A stretch of 64,000 bases of DNA. Origin: Polymorphospora lycopeni. GTDB taxonomy: Bacteria > Actinomycetota > Actinomycetes > Mycobacteriales > Micromonosporaceae. The stretch lies in NCBI RefSeq assembly GCF_042237075.1, contig NZ_JBCGDC010000025.1, forward strand, positions 13,838-77,837. Reading direction: 5' to 3'. A model generated the notes under the pieces. The model saw nothing but the letters and a program-made list of their open reading frames with translations. It had not been told where the DNA came from and did not search any database. This document shows, piece after piece, positions 7,976-17,053 of this stretch (position 1 is its first letter; each line of letters begins with the position of its first letter). The position numbers were made by a program, and so were the translations under genes.

Positions 7976-10210
7976 GTGGCCTCACCGCCGGTGCGTGACG
8001 TGCGGGTACGTCCCGAACTGCTCTACGTGGCCAGCGGCTGGAGCACGCTGGTCACCGACGTACGGGGGCGGGTCGGCGGCACCGATCCGCAGGGCTTCTT
8101 CGCCGACAACACCCGGGTGCTCAGCCGGGAACGGATCACCGTCGACGGGCGGACGCCGACCGTGTTCAGCACGGCCGACGTCGCCGCGCACGCGCAAATG
8201 TCGTACGCGGCGTTGGCCGAGGCGGAGGTGTTGCCGTCGGTCGCGGCGTACCTGGTGGTGGAGAGGTTCGTCGGCGCCGGGCTGCGGACCCGGCTGCGGG
8301 TGCTCAGCTACGCCGCGGCCCCGCTGTCGCTGCGGCTCGGGGTGGAGGTCGACGCGGACTTCGCCGACACCGTCGAGGCGGAGTCGGGGCGGCGCCGGCA
8401 GGAGGGGCCGGTGACCCGGTCGTGGGACGGCCGCGAGCTGCTGTTGACGTACGGGCGGCCGGGGCTCGACCGGGCGGTGGCGATCGGGGTGCACGGCACC
8501 GACGGGTTCGGGTACGCCGACGGCGCGTTCACCGTCGACCTGAACGTGCCGCCGCGTGGTGAGGCGTCGGTGGAGGTGCTGGTCGAGCCGGTCTTCGACG
8601 GCGTGCGCCGGTACGCCCCACCCCCGCTGTTCACCGACCCGCCCGCCGAGCCGCGATCTTGCACTTCTCGCCCGGCGAATCCGGCGAATGGAGGAGACAA
8701 CCGCAAGATCGCGGGGACGGGGGAGCGGGACGCGGGGACGGGGGAGCGGGACACGGCGGCGGAGGCACGGGCGGAGCTGCGGCGGGAACTGTCCGGGCTG
8801 CGGTCGACGAATCAGGGCGTCGCCATGGCCTGGGCGACCGCCGTACGGGATCTCGCCGCGCTGCCGCTCGGCGAGCCGGCCGGCCCGACGGCGCCGTTCG
8901 CCGGACTGCCGGCGTACCAGCAGATCTTCGGCCGGGACACGCTCGCGACCTCCTGGCAGGCGCTGCTGGCCGGGCCGACGATGCTGCGCGACAGCCTGCG
9001 CCTCAACGCCGGCTACCTGGGCCGGCGGTTCGACGACTGGCGGGACGAGGAGCCGGGCAAGCCGCTGCACCAGGCCCGGCGGGGGCCGGTGTCGGTGCTC
9101 GGGCTGGACGCCTTCGCGCGCTACCACGGCGACTACGCCACCGGTCCGGACTTCCTGTTCGGCCTCGGCCAGTACCTGGCCTGGACCGGTGACCTCGACA
9201 CCGTACGCGAGCTGATGCCGGCGGCCCGGCGGATCGTGGCGTGGCTGGACCGGTACGGCGACCTCGACGGTGACGGGTTCCTGGAGTACCGGTGCCGGTC
9301 GGCGGCCGGGGTGCGCAACCAGGGCTGGAAGGACTCCGACACCGCGATCGTCGACGAGCGGGGCGAGGTGGTGGGCAACCCGATCGCGACCAGTGAACTC
9401 CAGGCGTACTGGTACGCCGCCCTGCGGCACGGGGCGCTGGCGTTCGCCGCGACCGGCGAGCGGGCGTACGCGGTCCGGCTGGTCGGCCGGGCGGCGGCGC
9501 TGCGCCGGCGGTTCCAGCGGGCGTTCTGGCTGCCGGAGCACGGGTTCCACGCGATGGCGTTGGGGCCGGACGGCCGGCCGGTGGTGTCGGCCAACTCGAA
9601 CGACGGGCACCTGCTGGCGGCCGGGATCGTGTCGCGCCGGGTCGCCCGGGTGGTGGCCGACCGGCTGATGAGTCCGGACATGTTCAGCGGCTTCGGGGTC
9701 CGGACGCTGTCGGCGGACCATCCGGCCTACAACCCGTTCAGCTACCACCGGGGCAGCGTCTGGCCGGTCGAGGCGGGCACGGTGGCGCTGGGGCTGGCCC
9801 GGTACGGCTGCTGGCCGCACCTGCATGCGGTGGCGGAGGGCCTGTTCGCGGCGGCCGGGATGTTCGAGGGGCACCGGCTGCCGGAGGTGCTGAGCGGGCT
9901 GTCCCGGTCCGAGACGCCGTACCCGGGGGTCTATCCGGACTCGTGCTCGCCGCAGGCGTGGTCGGCGAGCACGGTGGTGGCGATCGTGCAGGCGCTGCTC
10001 GTGGCCCGGCCGGTCGGTCCGCTGCGGACCCTGCTGGTCGATCCGCACCTGCCGGCGTGGCTGCCCGATCTGGAGATCGAGGGGGTACGGGTCGGTGGGG
10101 CGATGTTCGACCTGCGGGTCCGTCGGCGCCGCGACGGTACGGCCTCGGTGCGTACCCGGGGTGACCGGATCCTGGTGCTGCGCCGGCCGCCGCGGGACGC
10201 CCGGCGCTGA
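7976..10210 (+). CDS. Amylo-alpha-1,6-glucosidase-like debranching glycoside hydrolase
   Basis: 744 residues. The N-terminal beta-domain (about 10-220) is of the glycogen-debranching N-terminal type: GWSTLVTDVRGRVGG, GFFADNTRVLSRERI. The C-terminal (alpha/alpha)6 barrel (about 290-720) has IFGRDTLATSWQAL, YLGRRFDDWRDEEPGKPLH, QGWKDSDTAIV and FSYHRGSVWPVEAG. These are the hallmarks of the actinobacterial amylo-alpha-1,6-glucosidase group; the enzyme should act on alpha-glucan branches or oligosaccharides. Between the domains, residues about 226-259 come from palindrome A2 and a 21-bp tandem duplication. Cytoplasmic, with no signal peptide. GTG start at 7976; no clear ribosome site. Paralogous to the gene at 36082. 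Confidence 0.85.
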   Translation: MASPPVRDVRVRPELLYVASGWSTLVTDVRGRVGGTDPQGFFADNTRVLSRERITVDGRTPTVFSTADVAAHAQMSYAALAEAEVLPSVAAYLVVERFVGAGLRTRLRVLSYAAAPLSLRLGVEVDADFADTVEAESGRRRQEGPVTRSWDGRELLLTYGRPGLDRAVAIGVHGTDGFGYADGAFTVDLNVPPRGEASVEVLVEPVFDGVRRYAPPPLFTDPPAEPRSCTSRPANPANGGDNRKIAGTGERDAGTGERDTAAEARAELRRELSGLRSTNQGVAMAWATAVRDLAALPLGEPAGPTAPFAGLPAYQQIFGRDTLATSWQALLAGPTMLRDSLRLNAGYLGRRFDDWRDEEPGKPLHQARRGPVSVLGLDAFARYHGDYATGPDFLFGLGQYLAWTGDLDTVRELMPAARRIVAWLDRYGDLDGDGFLEYRCRSAAGVRNQGWKDSDTAIVDERGEVVGNPIATSELQAYWYAALRHGALAFAATGERAYAVRLVGRAAALRRRFQRAFWLPEHGFHAMALGPDGRPVVSANSNDGHLLAAGIVSRRVARVVADRLMSPDMFSGFGVRTLSADHPAYNPFSYHRGSVWPVEAGTVALGLARYGCWPHLHAVAEGLFAAAGMFEGHRLPEVLSGLSRSETPYPGVYPDSCSPQAWSASTVVAIVQALLVARPVGPLRTLLVDPHLPAWLPDLEIEGVRVGGAMFDLRVRRRRDGTASVRTRGDRILVLRRPPRDARR
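8654..8711. repeat. 58-bp palindromic repeat family A, copy 2, inside a gene
   Basis: Ends CGATCTTGC and GCAAGATCG, length exactly 58 as in copies 1 and 3. It is read in frame 1 of the element as RSCTSRPANPANGGDNRKI, between the two domains of the glycoside hydrolase. Confidence 0.85.
8711..8752 (+). repeat. 21-bp tandem duplication next to palindrome A2
   Basis: Two perfect 21-bp copies (8711-8731 and 8732-8752) encode AGTGERD twice. They directly follow palindrome A2 and keep the reading frame, lengthening the interdomain linker. Confidence 0.85.
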
Positions 10211-10249
10211 CCGCCGCGCGTTCGTGCCGGTCAGGGCGTCGGGACCTGT

Positions 10250-10284
10250 TTGACAAGATCAAAGGTTAGGCTAACCTGAGTGAC
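10250..10284 (+). promoter_or_regulatory. Iron-regulated promoter with iron box
   Basis: TTGACA at 10250-10255 and TAACCT at 10272-10277 are separated by 16 bases. Over the -10 lies the perfect 7-1-7 palindrome AGGTTAGGCTAACCT (10263-10277), matching the IdeR/DmdR (DtxR-family) iron box. Transcription should begin at or next to the ATG at 10285, giving a leaderless mRNA that is repressed when iron is plentiful. Confidence 0.85.
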
Positions 10285-11136
10285 ATGGTGGATGTGCTTC
10301 AGCCGGGAAGCGCCCGGCCGCGGCAACGCGACGGGCTGCGGGCGGCGAACCTCTCGCTGGGCTACCAGGGACACCCCGTCCTGCGCGACGCGGGGGTCGA
10401 CCTCACCGAGGGCGCCGTCACCGTGCTGCTCGGGCCGAACGGCAGCGGCAAGTCCACGCTGCTGCGCGCGCTGGCCCGGCTGCACCGGGTGACCGAGGGC
10501 AGCATCACCCTCGCGGACGGATCCTCGGCGGCCGATCTCACCGCCCGGCAGTTCGCCCAGCGGGTGACCCTGCTCACCCAGAGCCGCCCGGTCCCCAGTG
10601 GAGTCACCGTCCGCGACGTCGTCGGCTACGGCCGCCACCCGTACCGGGGCGGCTGGCGCTCCACCGACCCCGACGGGCCGCGCGTCATCGCCTGGGCCAT
10701 GGAGGTCACCGGCGTGGACACCATGGCCGGCCGGGGCGTCGACGAACTGTCCGGCGGTGAACTGCAACGGGTCTGGCTCGCCACCTGCCTCGCCCAGGAC
10801 ACCCGGATCATCCTGCTCGACGAACCGACCACCTTCCTCGACCTGCGCTACCAGGTGGAGATCCTCGACCTGGTCCGCGACCTCGCCGACACCCACGGCG
10901 TCGCCGTCGGCCTCGTCCTGCACGACCTCAACCAGGCCGCCGCGATCGCCGACCGGATCGTGCTGCTGCACGGCGGCCGGGTCCGGGCCGCCGGACCACC
11001 GGCCGACGTCCTCACCGAGGAGATCCTCACCGGGACCTACGGCATCCCGATCGAGGTGACCACCGACCCCGTCACCGGCCACCTCAACACCCGGCCGGTC
11101 GGCCGGCACACCCACCGGAGCACCGCCGCGGCCTGA
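10285..11136 (+). CDS. Iron-siderophore ABC transporter ATPase
   Basis: 283 residues. Walker A GPNGSGKST at 50-58, signature LSGGELQRVWLA, Walker B IILLDEPTTF, and switch histidine in LVLHDLNQAAA. This last motif and the YGRHPYRGGWR stretch are typical of FecE/FhuC-type siderophore ATPases. It powers import through the permease at 12351. There is no ribosome site before the ATG, and the -10 box ends 7 bases upstream, which supports a leaderless message. It is the first gene of an iron-box operon, followed by a 77-base spacer with a hairpin and then the binding lipoprotein. Confidence 0.92.
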   Translation: MVDVLQPGSARPRQRDGLRAANLSLGYQGHPVLRDAGVDLTEGAVTVLLGPNGSGKSTLLRALARLHRVTEGSITLADGSSAADLTARQFAQRVTLLTQSRPVPSGVTVRDVVGYGRHPYRGGWRSTDPDGPRVIAWAMEVTGVDTMAGRGVDELSGGELQRVWLATCLAQDTRIILLDEPTTFLDLRYQVEILDLVRDLADTHGVAVGLVLHDLNQAAAIADRIVLLHGGRVRAAGPPADVLTEEILTGTYGIPIEVTTDPVTGHLNTRPVGRHTHRSTAAA

Positions 11137-11159
11137 CCCGCCCCGACCACCAACCAGCC

Positions 11160-11180
11160 GCCCGCCGGGACCCGGCGGGC
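11160..11180 (+). terminator. Intercistronic hairpin between ATPase and binding-protein genes
   Basis: GCCCGCCGG and CCGGCGGGC form a perfect 9-bp stem with a 3-base loop. There is no T-run. It may stabilise mRNA ends or partly stop transcription inside the siderophore operon. Confidence 0.55.
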
Positions 11181-11213
11181 CGGTCCATCCTGCCTGTCGT
11201 CAAAGAGAGAATC

Positions 11214-12197
11214 ATGAACCGACGCACCCTCCTCGTCACCGCCCTGTCCGGCGTACTCCTGCTCGGCGCCTGCGGCACCACCGAGCCGACCCCGACCGGG
11301 AACGATGCCGGCGCCGCCCCCAGCACCGGGCCCGTCACCTTCACCGACAGCCGGGACAAGGAGATCACCCTCGACGCCCCGGCCACCAAGGTCGTGGCCC
11401 TCGAATGGGCGGAGGTCGAGCAACTGGTCACCCTCGGCGTCATGCCGGTCGGGGTCGCCGACGTCAAGGGCTACGGCACCTGGGTGACCGCGGCCAAGCT
11501 CGACGCGTCCGTGACGGACGTCGGCACCCGCGCCGAACCGAGCGTGGACTCCATCGTCGCCCTGCAACCCGACCTCGTCCTCGCCCGCTCCAACCGCGGC
11601 GCCGAACTCGTCGCCCAGCTCGAGAAGTACGTGCCGGTGCTGGTCACCGCCGGCAGCGACACCGACGACAACCTGGGCCGGATGCGCGACGAGTTCCAGA
11701 CCATCGCGACCGCGGTCGGCCGCACCGAGCAGGCGACGAAGGTGCTCGCCGACTTCGACGCCGCGATCGCCGACGGAAAGCAGAAGATCGCCGCCGCCGG
11801 CGCCGCCGGCCAGCAGTTCGCCATCGCCGACGGCTACCAGCAGGGCGGCAGCGTCTCGATCCGGATGTTCGGACAGGGCGCCTTCGTCTCCCAGATCGGC
11901 ATCGCGCTCGGCCTGAAGAACGCGTGGCCAGGCGCCGGCGACCCGATGTGGGCCCTGGACCAGACCGACGTCGAAGGGCTGACCGCCATCAAGGACGCGG
12001 ACGTACGCTTCTTCTACAACGCCTCCGACGGCGACGACGTCTTCGCCGGCGGCCTGTCCGGCAACCCGATCTGGCAGTCCCTCGGTTTCGTGCAGCAGAA
12101 GAAGCTGCACCGGATGCCGGACGGCATCTGGACCTTCGGCGGCCCGCTGTCCGGGATCCAGTACGCCGAGCAGCTCGTCGCGGCCTACACATCTTGA
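11214..12197 (+). CDS. Iron-siderophore ABC transporter substrate-binding lipoprotein
   Basis: 327 residues with a lipoprotein signal; the lipobox LLGAC puts the lipidated cysteine at position 20. The mature part is a helix-linked bilobal binding protein of the FecB/PeriBP_2 (cluster A-II) type: KVVALEWAEVEQLVTLGVMP, EPSVDSIVALQPDLVLARS, and a C-terminal ALDQTDVEGLTAIKDADV. It sits on the outer face of the membrane and hands ferric-siderophore to the permease. ATG at 11214 follows AAAGAGAGA. It is co-transcribed with the ATPase and followed by a strong hairpin. Confidence 0.92.
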   Translation: MNRRTLLVTALSGVLLLGACGTTEPTPTGNDAGAAPSTGPVTFTDSRDKEITLDAPATKVVALEWAEVEQLVTLGVMPVGVADVKGYGTWVTAAKLDASVTDVGTRAEPSVDSIVALQPDLVLARSNRGAELVAQLEKYVPVLVTAGSDTDDNLGRMRDEFQTIATAVGRTEQATKVLADFDAAIADGKQKIAAAGAAGQQFAIADGYQQGGSVSIRMFGQGAFVSQIGIALGLKNAWPGAGDPMWALDQTDVEGLTAIKDADVRFFYNASDGDDVFAGGLSGNPIWQSLGFVQQKKLHRMPDGIWTFGGPLSGIQYAEQLVAAYTS

Positions 12198-12212
12198 GCC
12201 AGGTCAGCACCC

Positions 12213-12238
12213 TGCCGCGGGGGTCGCCCCCCGCGGCA
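12213..12238 (+). terminator. Strong hairpin after the siderophore binding-protein gene
   Basis: TGCCGCGGGGG and CCCCCGCGGCA form a perfect 11-bp stem with loop TCGC, 15 bases after the stop. It could be a (partial) terminator that keeps the lipoprotein more abundant than the permease. Its GC content also explains why the assembly breaks six bases later. Confidence 0.7.
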
Positions 12239-12243
12239 CCCCC

Positions 12244-12350
12244 NNNNNNNNNNNNNNNNNNNNNNNNNNNNNNNNNNNNNNNNNNNNNNNNNNNNNNNNN
12301 NNNNNNNNNNNNNNNNNNNNNNNNNNNNNNNNNNNNNNNNNNNNNNNNNN
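12244..12350. other. Assembly gap (107 N)
   Basis: Unread bases between the hairpin and the permease coding region. The start codon and first residues of the permease should lie here. The stated length may be an estimate. Confidence 0.95.
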
Positions 12351-14404
12351 CGCCGGCCGTCGGCCGCCTCACGGTCGCGTTCACGGTGGCGGTGGTCCTG
12401 ACCGTGGCGGTCGCCCTCGTCCACCTCACCCAGGGCACGTCCTCGGTCGACGCCGTCGACCTGCTGCGGTTGGCCGTGGGTGGCGGCGACCCCGGCGCGG
12501 CCGAGGTGCTGGTCGGCTCCCGACTGCCCCGGCTCCTCGCCGGACTGACCGTCGGTGTCGCCCTCGGCTTCGCCGGCGCCGTCCTCCAGTCGCTGGCCCG
12601 CAACCCGCTGGCCTCGCCCGACACCCTCGCCGTCAACGCCGGTGCCCACCTCGCCGTGGTCGCCGTGGCCGCCGTCGGCATCAACCTGCCCGCCCTGCCG
12701 GCCGGGCTGGCCGCCTTCGCCGGCGGTCTGGCCGCCGCCGGCCTGGTGCTGGTCCTGTCGGCCGGCGGCGCCTCCGGACCGACCCGGCTCATCCTGGCCG
12801 GATCGGCGACCGCGCTGGCACTCAGCGCCCTGACCACACTGCTGATGCTCCTCTTCGAGGAGTCGACCATGGGACTCTTCGCCTGGGGCAACGGCTCGCT
12901 GGTGCAGGGCGACCTGAGCGCCGTGGCGCAACTCGCCCCGGTCGTGGCCCTGGGCGTCGCCGGCTGCCTGCTGATCGGCGGGCGGCTGGACATCCTCGCC
13001 CTCGGCGACGACACCGCCAGCGTGCTCGGCCTCGACGTCCGCCGTACCCGGCTGGTGGTGACCCTGCTCGCCGTCGGGCTCGCCGCGGCGGCGGTGACCC
13101 TGGCCGGCCCGGTCGGCTTCGTCGGACTCTGCGCACCGGTGGTCAGCCGCCTGCTCTCCCGCTGGGTGCCCGGGCTCCAGCGGCACCGGGTCCTGCTGCC
13201 CCTGTCCGGCATCGCCGGGGCCTTCCTCGTCCTGGCCTCCGACGTCGTCCTGCGCGCGACCCTCGGCGGTCAGGCCGGCGTCGACATCCCCACCGGCGTG
13301 GCCACCACCATTTTCGGCGCCGTGATCCTGGTCTGGCTGGCCCGCCGGCACCGCGACTCCGGGCCGACCCGGCAACCGCCCGCCGCCCGGCCGAACGCCG
13401 CCCGGTCCCGGACCCGGCTCGGCGTCGTCCTGGGCATCTGCGCCGGCGCGGCCGTCGGCGCCCTCGTCCTCGGCATGCTCGCCGGGGACACCTGGCTGCT
13501 CACCGGCGACGTCGTCAACTGGCTACGCGGAAACAGCGGCCTCGCGTACACGTTCGTCCTCGACCAGCGGTATCCACGCGTCGGCGCGGCACTGCTCGCC
13601 GGCGCCGCCCTCGCCATCGCCGGCACCACCGTCCAGGCGGTCTGCCGCAACCCGCTGGCCGAGCCGGGAATCCTCGGCATCACCGCCGGTGCCGGGGTCG
13701 GCGCGGTCTCCCTGCTCACCTTCGTCCCGATGGCCGGCGTCTGGGCGATGTCGACGGTGGCCGGCGGCGCCGCCCTGCTGACCTTCGCCCTGGTCTACGG
13801 CCTGGCCTGGCGGGGCGGACTCAGCTCCGACCGGCTCGTCCTGATCGGTGTCGGCGTGTCCGCCGCCGGCCTGGCGATGATCACCTTCATCGTCGTGCGC
13901 TCCGACCCGTGGAACACCGCCAAGGCGCTGACCTGGCTCTCCGGGTCGACGTACGGCCGTACCGCCCCGCAACTCCTGCCGGTCGCGATCGCCCTGCTGG
14001 TGCTCACCCCGGTCGTCGTCCTCGCCCGCCGGCACCTGGACCTGCTCTCCCTCGACGACGACACGCCACGGGTGCTCGGCGTACGGCTCGAACGCACCCG
14101 GCTGGTCGCGCTGGCCGGAGCGGCGCTGCTCACCTCCACCGCCGTCTCCGCGGTCGGCGTGATCGGGTTCGTCGGCCTCGTCGCCCCGCACCTCGCGCGG
14201 GCCCTCGTCGGCGGCCGGCACGCCCGGGTGCTGCCCGTCGCCGCCCTGCTCGGGGCGGTCCTGGTCAGCCTCGCCGACACCCTCGGCCGGACCGTCATCG
14301 CCCCTGCGCAGATCCCGGCCGGCCTGGTCACCGCCCTGATCGGCACGCCGTACTTCGTCTGGCTGCTCTGGCGCTCCCGGACCGACCGGGCGGCGACCGG
14401 ATGA
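12351..14404 (+). CDS. Double-length iron-siderophore ABC transporter permease, 5' end in the gap
   Basis: About 684 visible residues hold two consecutive FecCD (BtuC-like) permease units, each with about ten membrane helices. The first has ARNPLASPDTLAVNAGAHL and GPVGFVGLCAPVVSRLL. The second has CRNPLAEPGILGITAGAGVG and GVIGFVGLVAPHLARALVGG. They are joined by an Arg/Pro-rich linker near position 345 of the visible part. This is the FhuB arrangement: a single chain replaces the usual FecC/FecD pair, which explains why only one permease gene is present. The start is hidden. A frame continues leftward to TTG 12194, but that would translate through the hairpin and is unlikely. Confidence 0.88.
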
Positions 14405-14453
14405 CCCGCCCCGGCAACCGGCCATCCCGCACCCACGACCAAGGCAGGCCCCG

Positions 14454-15362
14454 ATGACCGACCTCCGCCCCGCCCCGGAATCCGTCGCACCGTGGCGGCA
14501 CTTCCACACCGAGACCGCCCGGTTGCGGCGCCTCAGCCCGTCGTTCCTGCGGGCCACGTTCACCGGCACCGACCTCGACCGGTTCGCCGACCTCGGCTAC
14601 GACCTGCGGATCAAGCTCGTCTTCCCGCTCGCCGAACACGGCTTCCGGACGCTGCCCGAGGGACCGGACTGGTACCGGCGCTGGCGGTCGCTCCCCGCCG
14701 ACCAGCGCAACCCGTTCCGCACGTACACGGTCCGGGCCGTACGGTGCGCGGACCGCGAGATCGACGTCGACCTGGTCCTGCACGACGGAGGTCCGCACGG
14801 CCCCGCCGCCCGCTGGGCCGCCACGGCCCGCCCCGGCGACCGGATCGTCGTCATGGGACCGGACAACGCCTACCACGGGGACCACGGCGGCCGGGAGTTC
14901 GTGCCGGCCCAGGCGGACCGCCCGATGCTGCTCGCCGGTGACGAGACCGCGGTGCCGGCGATCTGCGCCATCGCCGAGCGGCTGCCGGCCGACAGCCGGG
15001 GGGAGATCCTCATGGAGGTGCCGCTGCCGGAGGACGTCCTCGACTGTCCGGCACCCGCCGGGGTGACCGTCACCTGGCTGCCCCGGTCCGGCGCACCGCA
15101 CGGCAGCCGGCTGGAACCGGCGGTCCGGGCGGCGGCCGAACGACTGTTCCCGGCCAGCCGCCCGGCCGCCGTCGAGGCCGGGGACGGCGACCCGGAGGAG
15201 ATCCTCTGGGACGTCCCGGCCGGCCCGAGCTACGTGTGGCTGGCCGGTGAGGCCGGCGTCATCCGGCAGCTACGCCGGCACCTGGTGTCGACCCGGGGGA
15301 TGGACCGTGGCTCCGTCGCCTTCATGGGCTACTGGCGGCAGGGGCACGCCGACCCGAGCTGA
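14454..15362 (+). CDS. Siderophore-interacting FAD/NAD(P)H reductase-like protein
   Basis: 302 residues of the SIP/ViuB family, which reduces ferric siderophores in the cytoplasm to release iron. Motifs: FRTYTVRAVR (flavin binding), LHDGGPHGPAARWA, LLAGDETAVPAICAIAERL, YVWLAGEAGVIRQLRRHL and the terminal FMGYWRQG. It is the last gene of the iron-box operon, 49 bases after the permease, so uptake and iron release are co-regulated. ATG at 14454 behind a weak AGGC. The convergent VOC gene ends 8 bases beyond its stop. Confidence 0.92.
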   Translation: MTDLRPAPESVAPWRHFHTETARLRRLSPSFLRATFTGTDLDRFADLGYDLRIKLVFPLAEHGFRTLPEGPDWYRRWRSLPADQRNPFRTYTVRAVRCADREIDVDLVLHDGGPHGPAARWAATARPGDRIVVMGPDNAYHGDHGGREFVPAQADRPMLLAGDETAVPAICAIAERLPADSRGEILMEVPLPEDVLDCPAPAGVTVTWLPRSGAPHGSRLEPAVRAAAERLFPASRPAAVEAGDGDPEEILWDVPAGPSYVWLAGEAGVIRQLRRHLVSTRGMDRGSVAFMGYWRQGHADPS

Positions 15363-15369
15363 CCGGGCG

Positions 15370-15744
15370 CTACCCGGGCGGGATCGGGGAACCCACCCGG
15401 TGCAGCGTCCCGTCCGGGTCGACGAAAGCGAACTCCCGCAGCCCGTACGGGGTGTCGGCCGGCTCACCCAACCGGCCCTCGACACCTGACCCGGCCCAGG
15501 CGGCGTGCACGGCGTCGGCGTCGGAGACGTAGAGGTAGACCGTCGCCGCCGTCCGGGCGGGGTCGTGCTCGGCCCACTCGGTGAGGTGCAGGGATATCCG
15601 GTCGCGGTCGACGAATCCGTACCGGTCGGCACCCGCGTACGGCCGCACGGTGAAGCCGAGCCGCCGGTAGCGGTCGAGCGCGGCGTCCAGGTCACGCACG
15701 GGCACGACGGGAGCGATCCGGTCGAACGTGATCTCCTCGGGCAT
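15370..15744 (-). CDS. VOC superfamily (glyoxalase/bleomycin resistance-like) protein
   Basis: 124 residues starting MPEEITFDRIAPVVPVRDLD behind GGAGG. One vicinal-oxygen-chelate fold made of two beta-alpha-beta3 units: ALDRYRRLGFTVRPYAG, ISLHLTEWAEHD, VYLYVSDADAVHAAW, LREFAFVDPDGTLHRVG. His and Glu residues at the metal positions (HLTEW; FAFVDPDG) are compatible with metal or drug binding, as in bleomycin-binding proteins. Substrate unknown. It stands alone, tail-to-tail with the siderophore operon. Confidence 0.82.
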   Translation of the reverse strand: MPEEITFDRIAPVVPVRDLDAALDRYRRLGFTVRPYAGADRYGFVDRDRISLHLTEWAEHDPARTAATVYLYVSDADAVHAAWAGSGVEGRLGEPADTPYGLREFAFVDPDGTLHRVGSPIPPG

Positions 15745-15894
15745 GCGGTCCTCCACGTCGTCGACCCCGGCCGGCGTTGTTGGCCGGACGTCGGCACCGT
15801 ACGACACCGGTCCGACATGCGACGGCAGGGCTCGGGAGCGGGCCCGGGGCGCCGGGGCGGGGGAGCGGCCTGGTCCACCCCGGCGCCGGGCTCG

Positions 15895-16953
15895 TCAGTC
15901 GACGACCGGTGGCGCGGTCCGGGCCGCTTCGGCCAGGGCCGCCGCCTCGCTGGCGTACGGGTTGTAGGTGTACGTGCGGGACAGGCCGCCGGGAACGGCG
16001 AAATACTCGGTGGACAGTTTCGCCGGATCGGTGGCGATCTCGCCGCGGGCCGGGAGGTCGTCGCCGTCGTCCCAGCCCCAAGGGGCGTTCGCCGAGTTGA
16101 CCGAGCAGGCCCAGGTGCCGGTGCCGCAGCCGCCGGACGCGTCGCCGGCGAAGGTGCCGAGGTGTGCGAACAGGTCCGGGTTGGCGCGCTGCGCCCACAG
16201 GCCACCGGGGGCGAAGATGTCGACGAGCCGGTAGCGGACGTCGCGGTCGTCGGCGTGGCTCGGAGTCTCGGCCACCGTCGACGGGTAGTAGACGATGCCG
16301 TCGCCGACGATGTCGTACTGCGGGTGGGCCTTGAGACCGTGCCCCTTCGCCTCCTGGGCGGTCACCGGGTGCTGGTGCGGGTCGTGCGGCGAGGACTGGA
16401 ACCGCACCGTGCCGTCCACGGTCTCCCGGCCACCGGTCCAGGTGCTGCCGGCCGGCGTGTACGAGAAGAAGTCGCCGTGCGCCACGGTCACCGCCGCCCG
16501 CAGGGTGCCGTACGTGGAGCCGTCGCGTTCCACGACGAACAGCACGCCCTCACCGTCGTTCTCGTGCTCGGTCTCGAAGAACGGATGGTCGGTCCAGTCG
16601 CGGGGATGGAAGAAGAAGTAGGTGAGGTACCAGTGGCTGGCCGTCTCCAGCACCGAGTAGTAGACGTGGGCGGCGAACGACACGTCCGGGGCGGCGGCCC
16701 GGTCCCAGTTGTTGCGCCCGGCGAGGTCGCCGTCGAAGTCGACGCGGGTGATGTAGTCGGACCGGCCGGCCAGTGCGTGGCTGCCGGTCACGTCGACGTC
16801 CTGGTAGTGGATCGGTGCCCAGCGCAGCGCCAGGTCGGCCCGGCTGACCGCGGCCCGGGCCGGCGCGGCCACGGTGAGCGTGACCGCGGCCAGCGCCAGC
16901 ACCAGGGCGGCTGCCGTCCACGATCGCCGGATGGTCCGGCCACTGTCGATCAT
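15895..16953 (-). CDS. Secreted protein of unknown function
   Basis: About 352 residues from ATG 16953 (GGGG six bases upstream). A Sec signal peptide is clear: positive start RTIRRSW, hydrophobic TAAALVLALAAVTLTVAA, cut after APARA. The mature protein begins AVSRADLALRWAPIHYQDVD and is rich in aromatic residues and Asp. It contains HYYSVLETASHWYLTYFFFH, PRDWTDHPFFETEHENDGEG, SSPHDPHQHP and a Cys pair in SGGCGTGTWACS. The acidic and His clusters suggest metal binding. It vaguely recalls secreted Vps62/DUF946-type proteins, but I do not assign a family. An in-frame ATG at 16986 is less likely. Confidence 0.75.
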   Translation of the reverse strand: MIDSGRTIRRSWTAAALVLALAAVTLTVAAPARAAVSRADLALRWAPIHYQDVDVTGSHALAGRSDYITRVDFDGDLAGRNNWDRAAAPDVSFAAHVYYSVLETASHWYLTYFFFHPRDWTDHPFFETEHENDGEGVLFVVERDGSTYGTLRAAVTVAHGDFFSYTPAGSTWTGGRETVDGTVRFQSSPHDPHQHPVTAQEAKGHGLKAHPQYDIVGDGIVYYPSTVAETPSHADDRDVRYRLVDIFAPGGLWAQRANPDLFAHLGTFAGDASGGCGTGTWACSVNSANAPWGWDDGDDLPARGEIATDPAKLSTEYFAVPGGLSRTYTYNPYASEAAALAEAARTAPPVVD

Positions 16954-17053
16954 GTACGCCCCAATCACCAAACTGATAGATGGCAATCAATTTAGGTGAT
17001 CGGTGGTGGCCGTCGGGTGACCACGGGGCGAAGGGTTGTCGGCCGGGCCGCTC

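Noticed and set aside
7982..10048. 688-codon minus-strand frame opposite the glycoside hydrolase
   Set aside because: Arg/Pro/Val/His-rich shadow frame without domains; the plus-strand enzyme has clear catalytic motifs.
12194..12243. TTG 12194 as start of the permease, overlapping the binding-protein stop
   Set aside because: It would translate through a perfect 11-bp hairpin and gives PRGSPPAAP-like noise; the true start more likely lies inside the gap.
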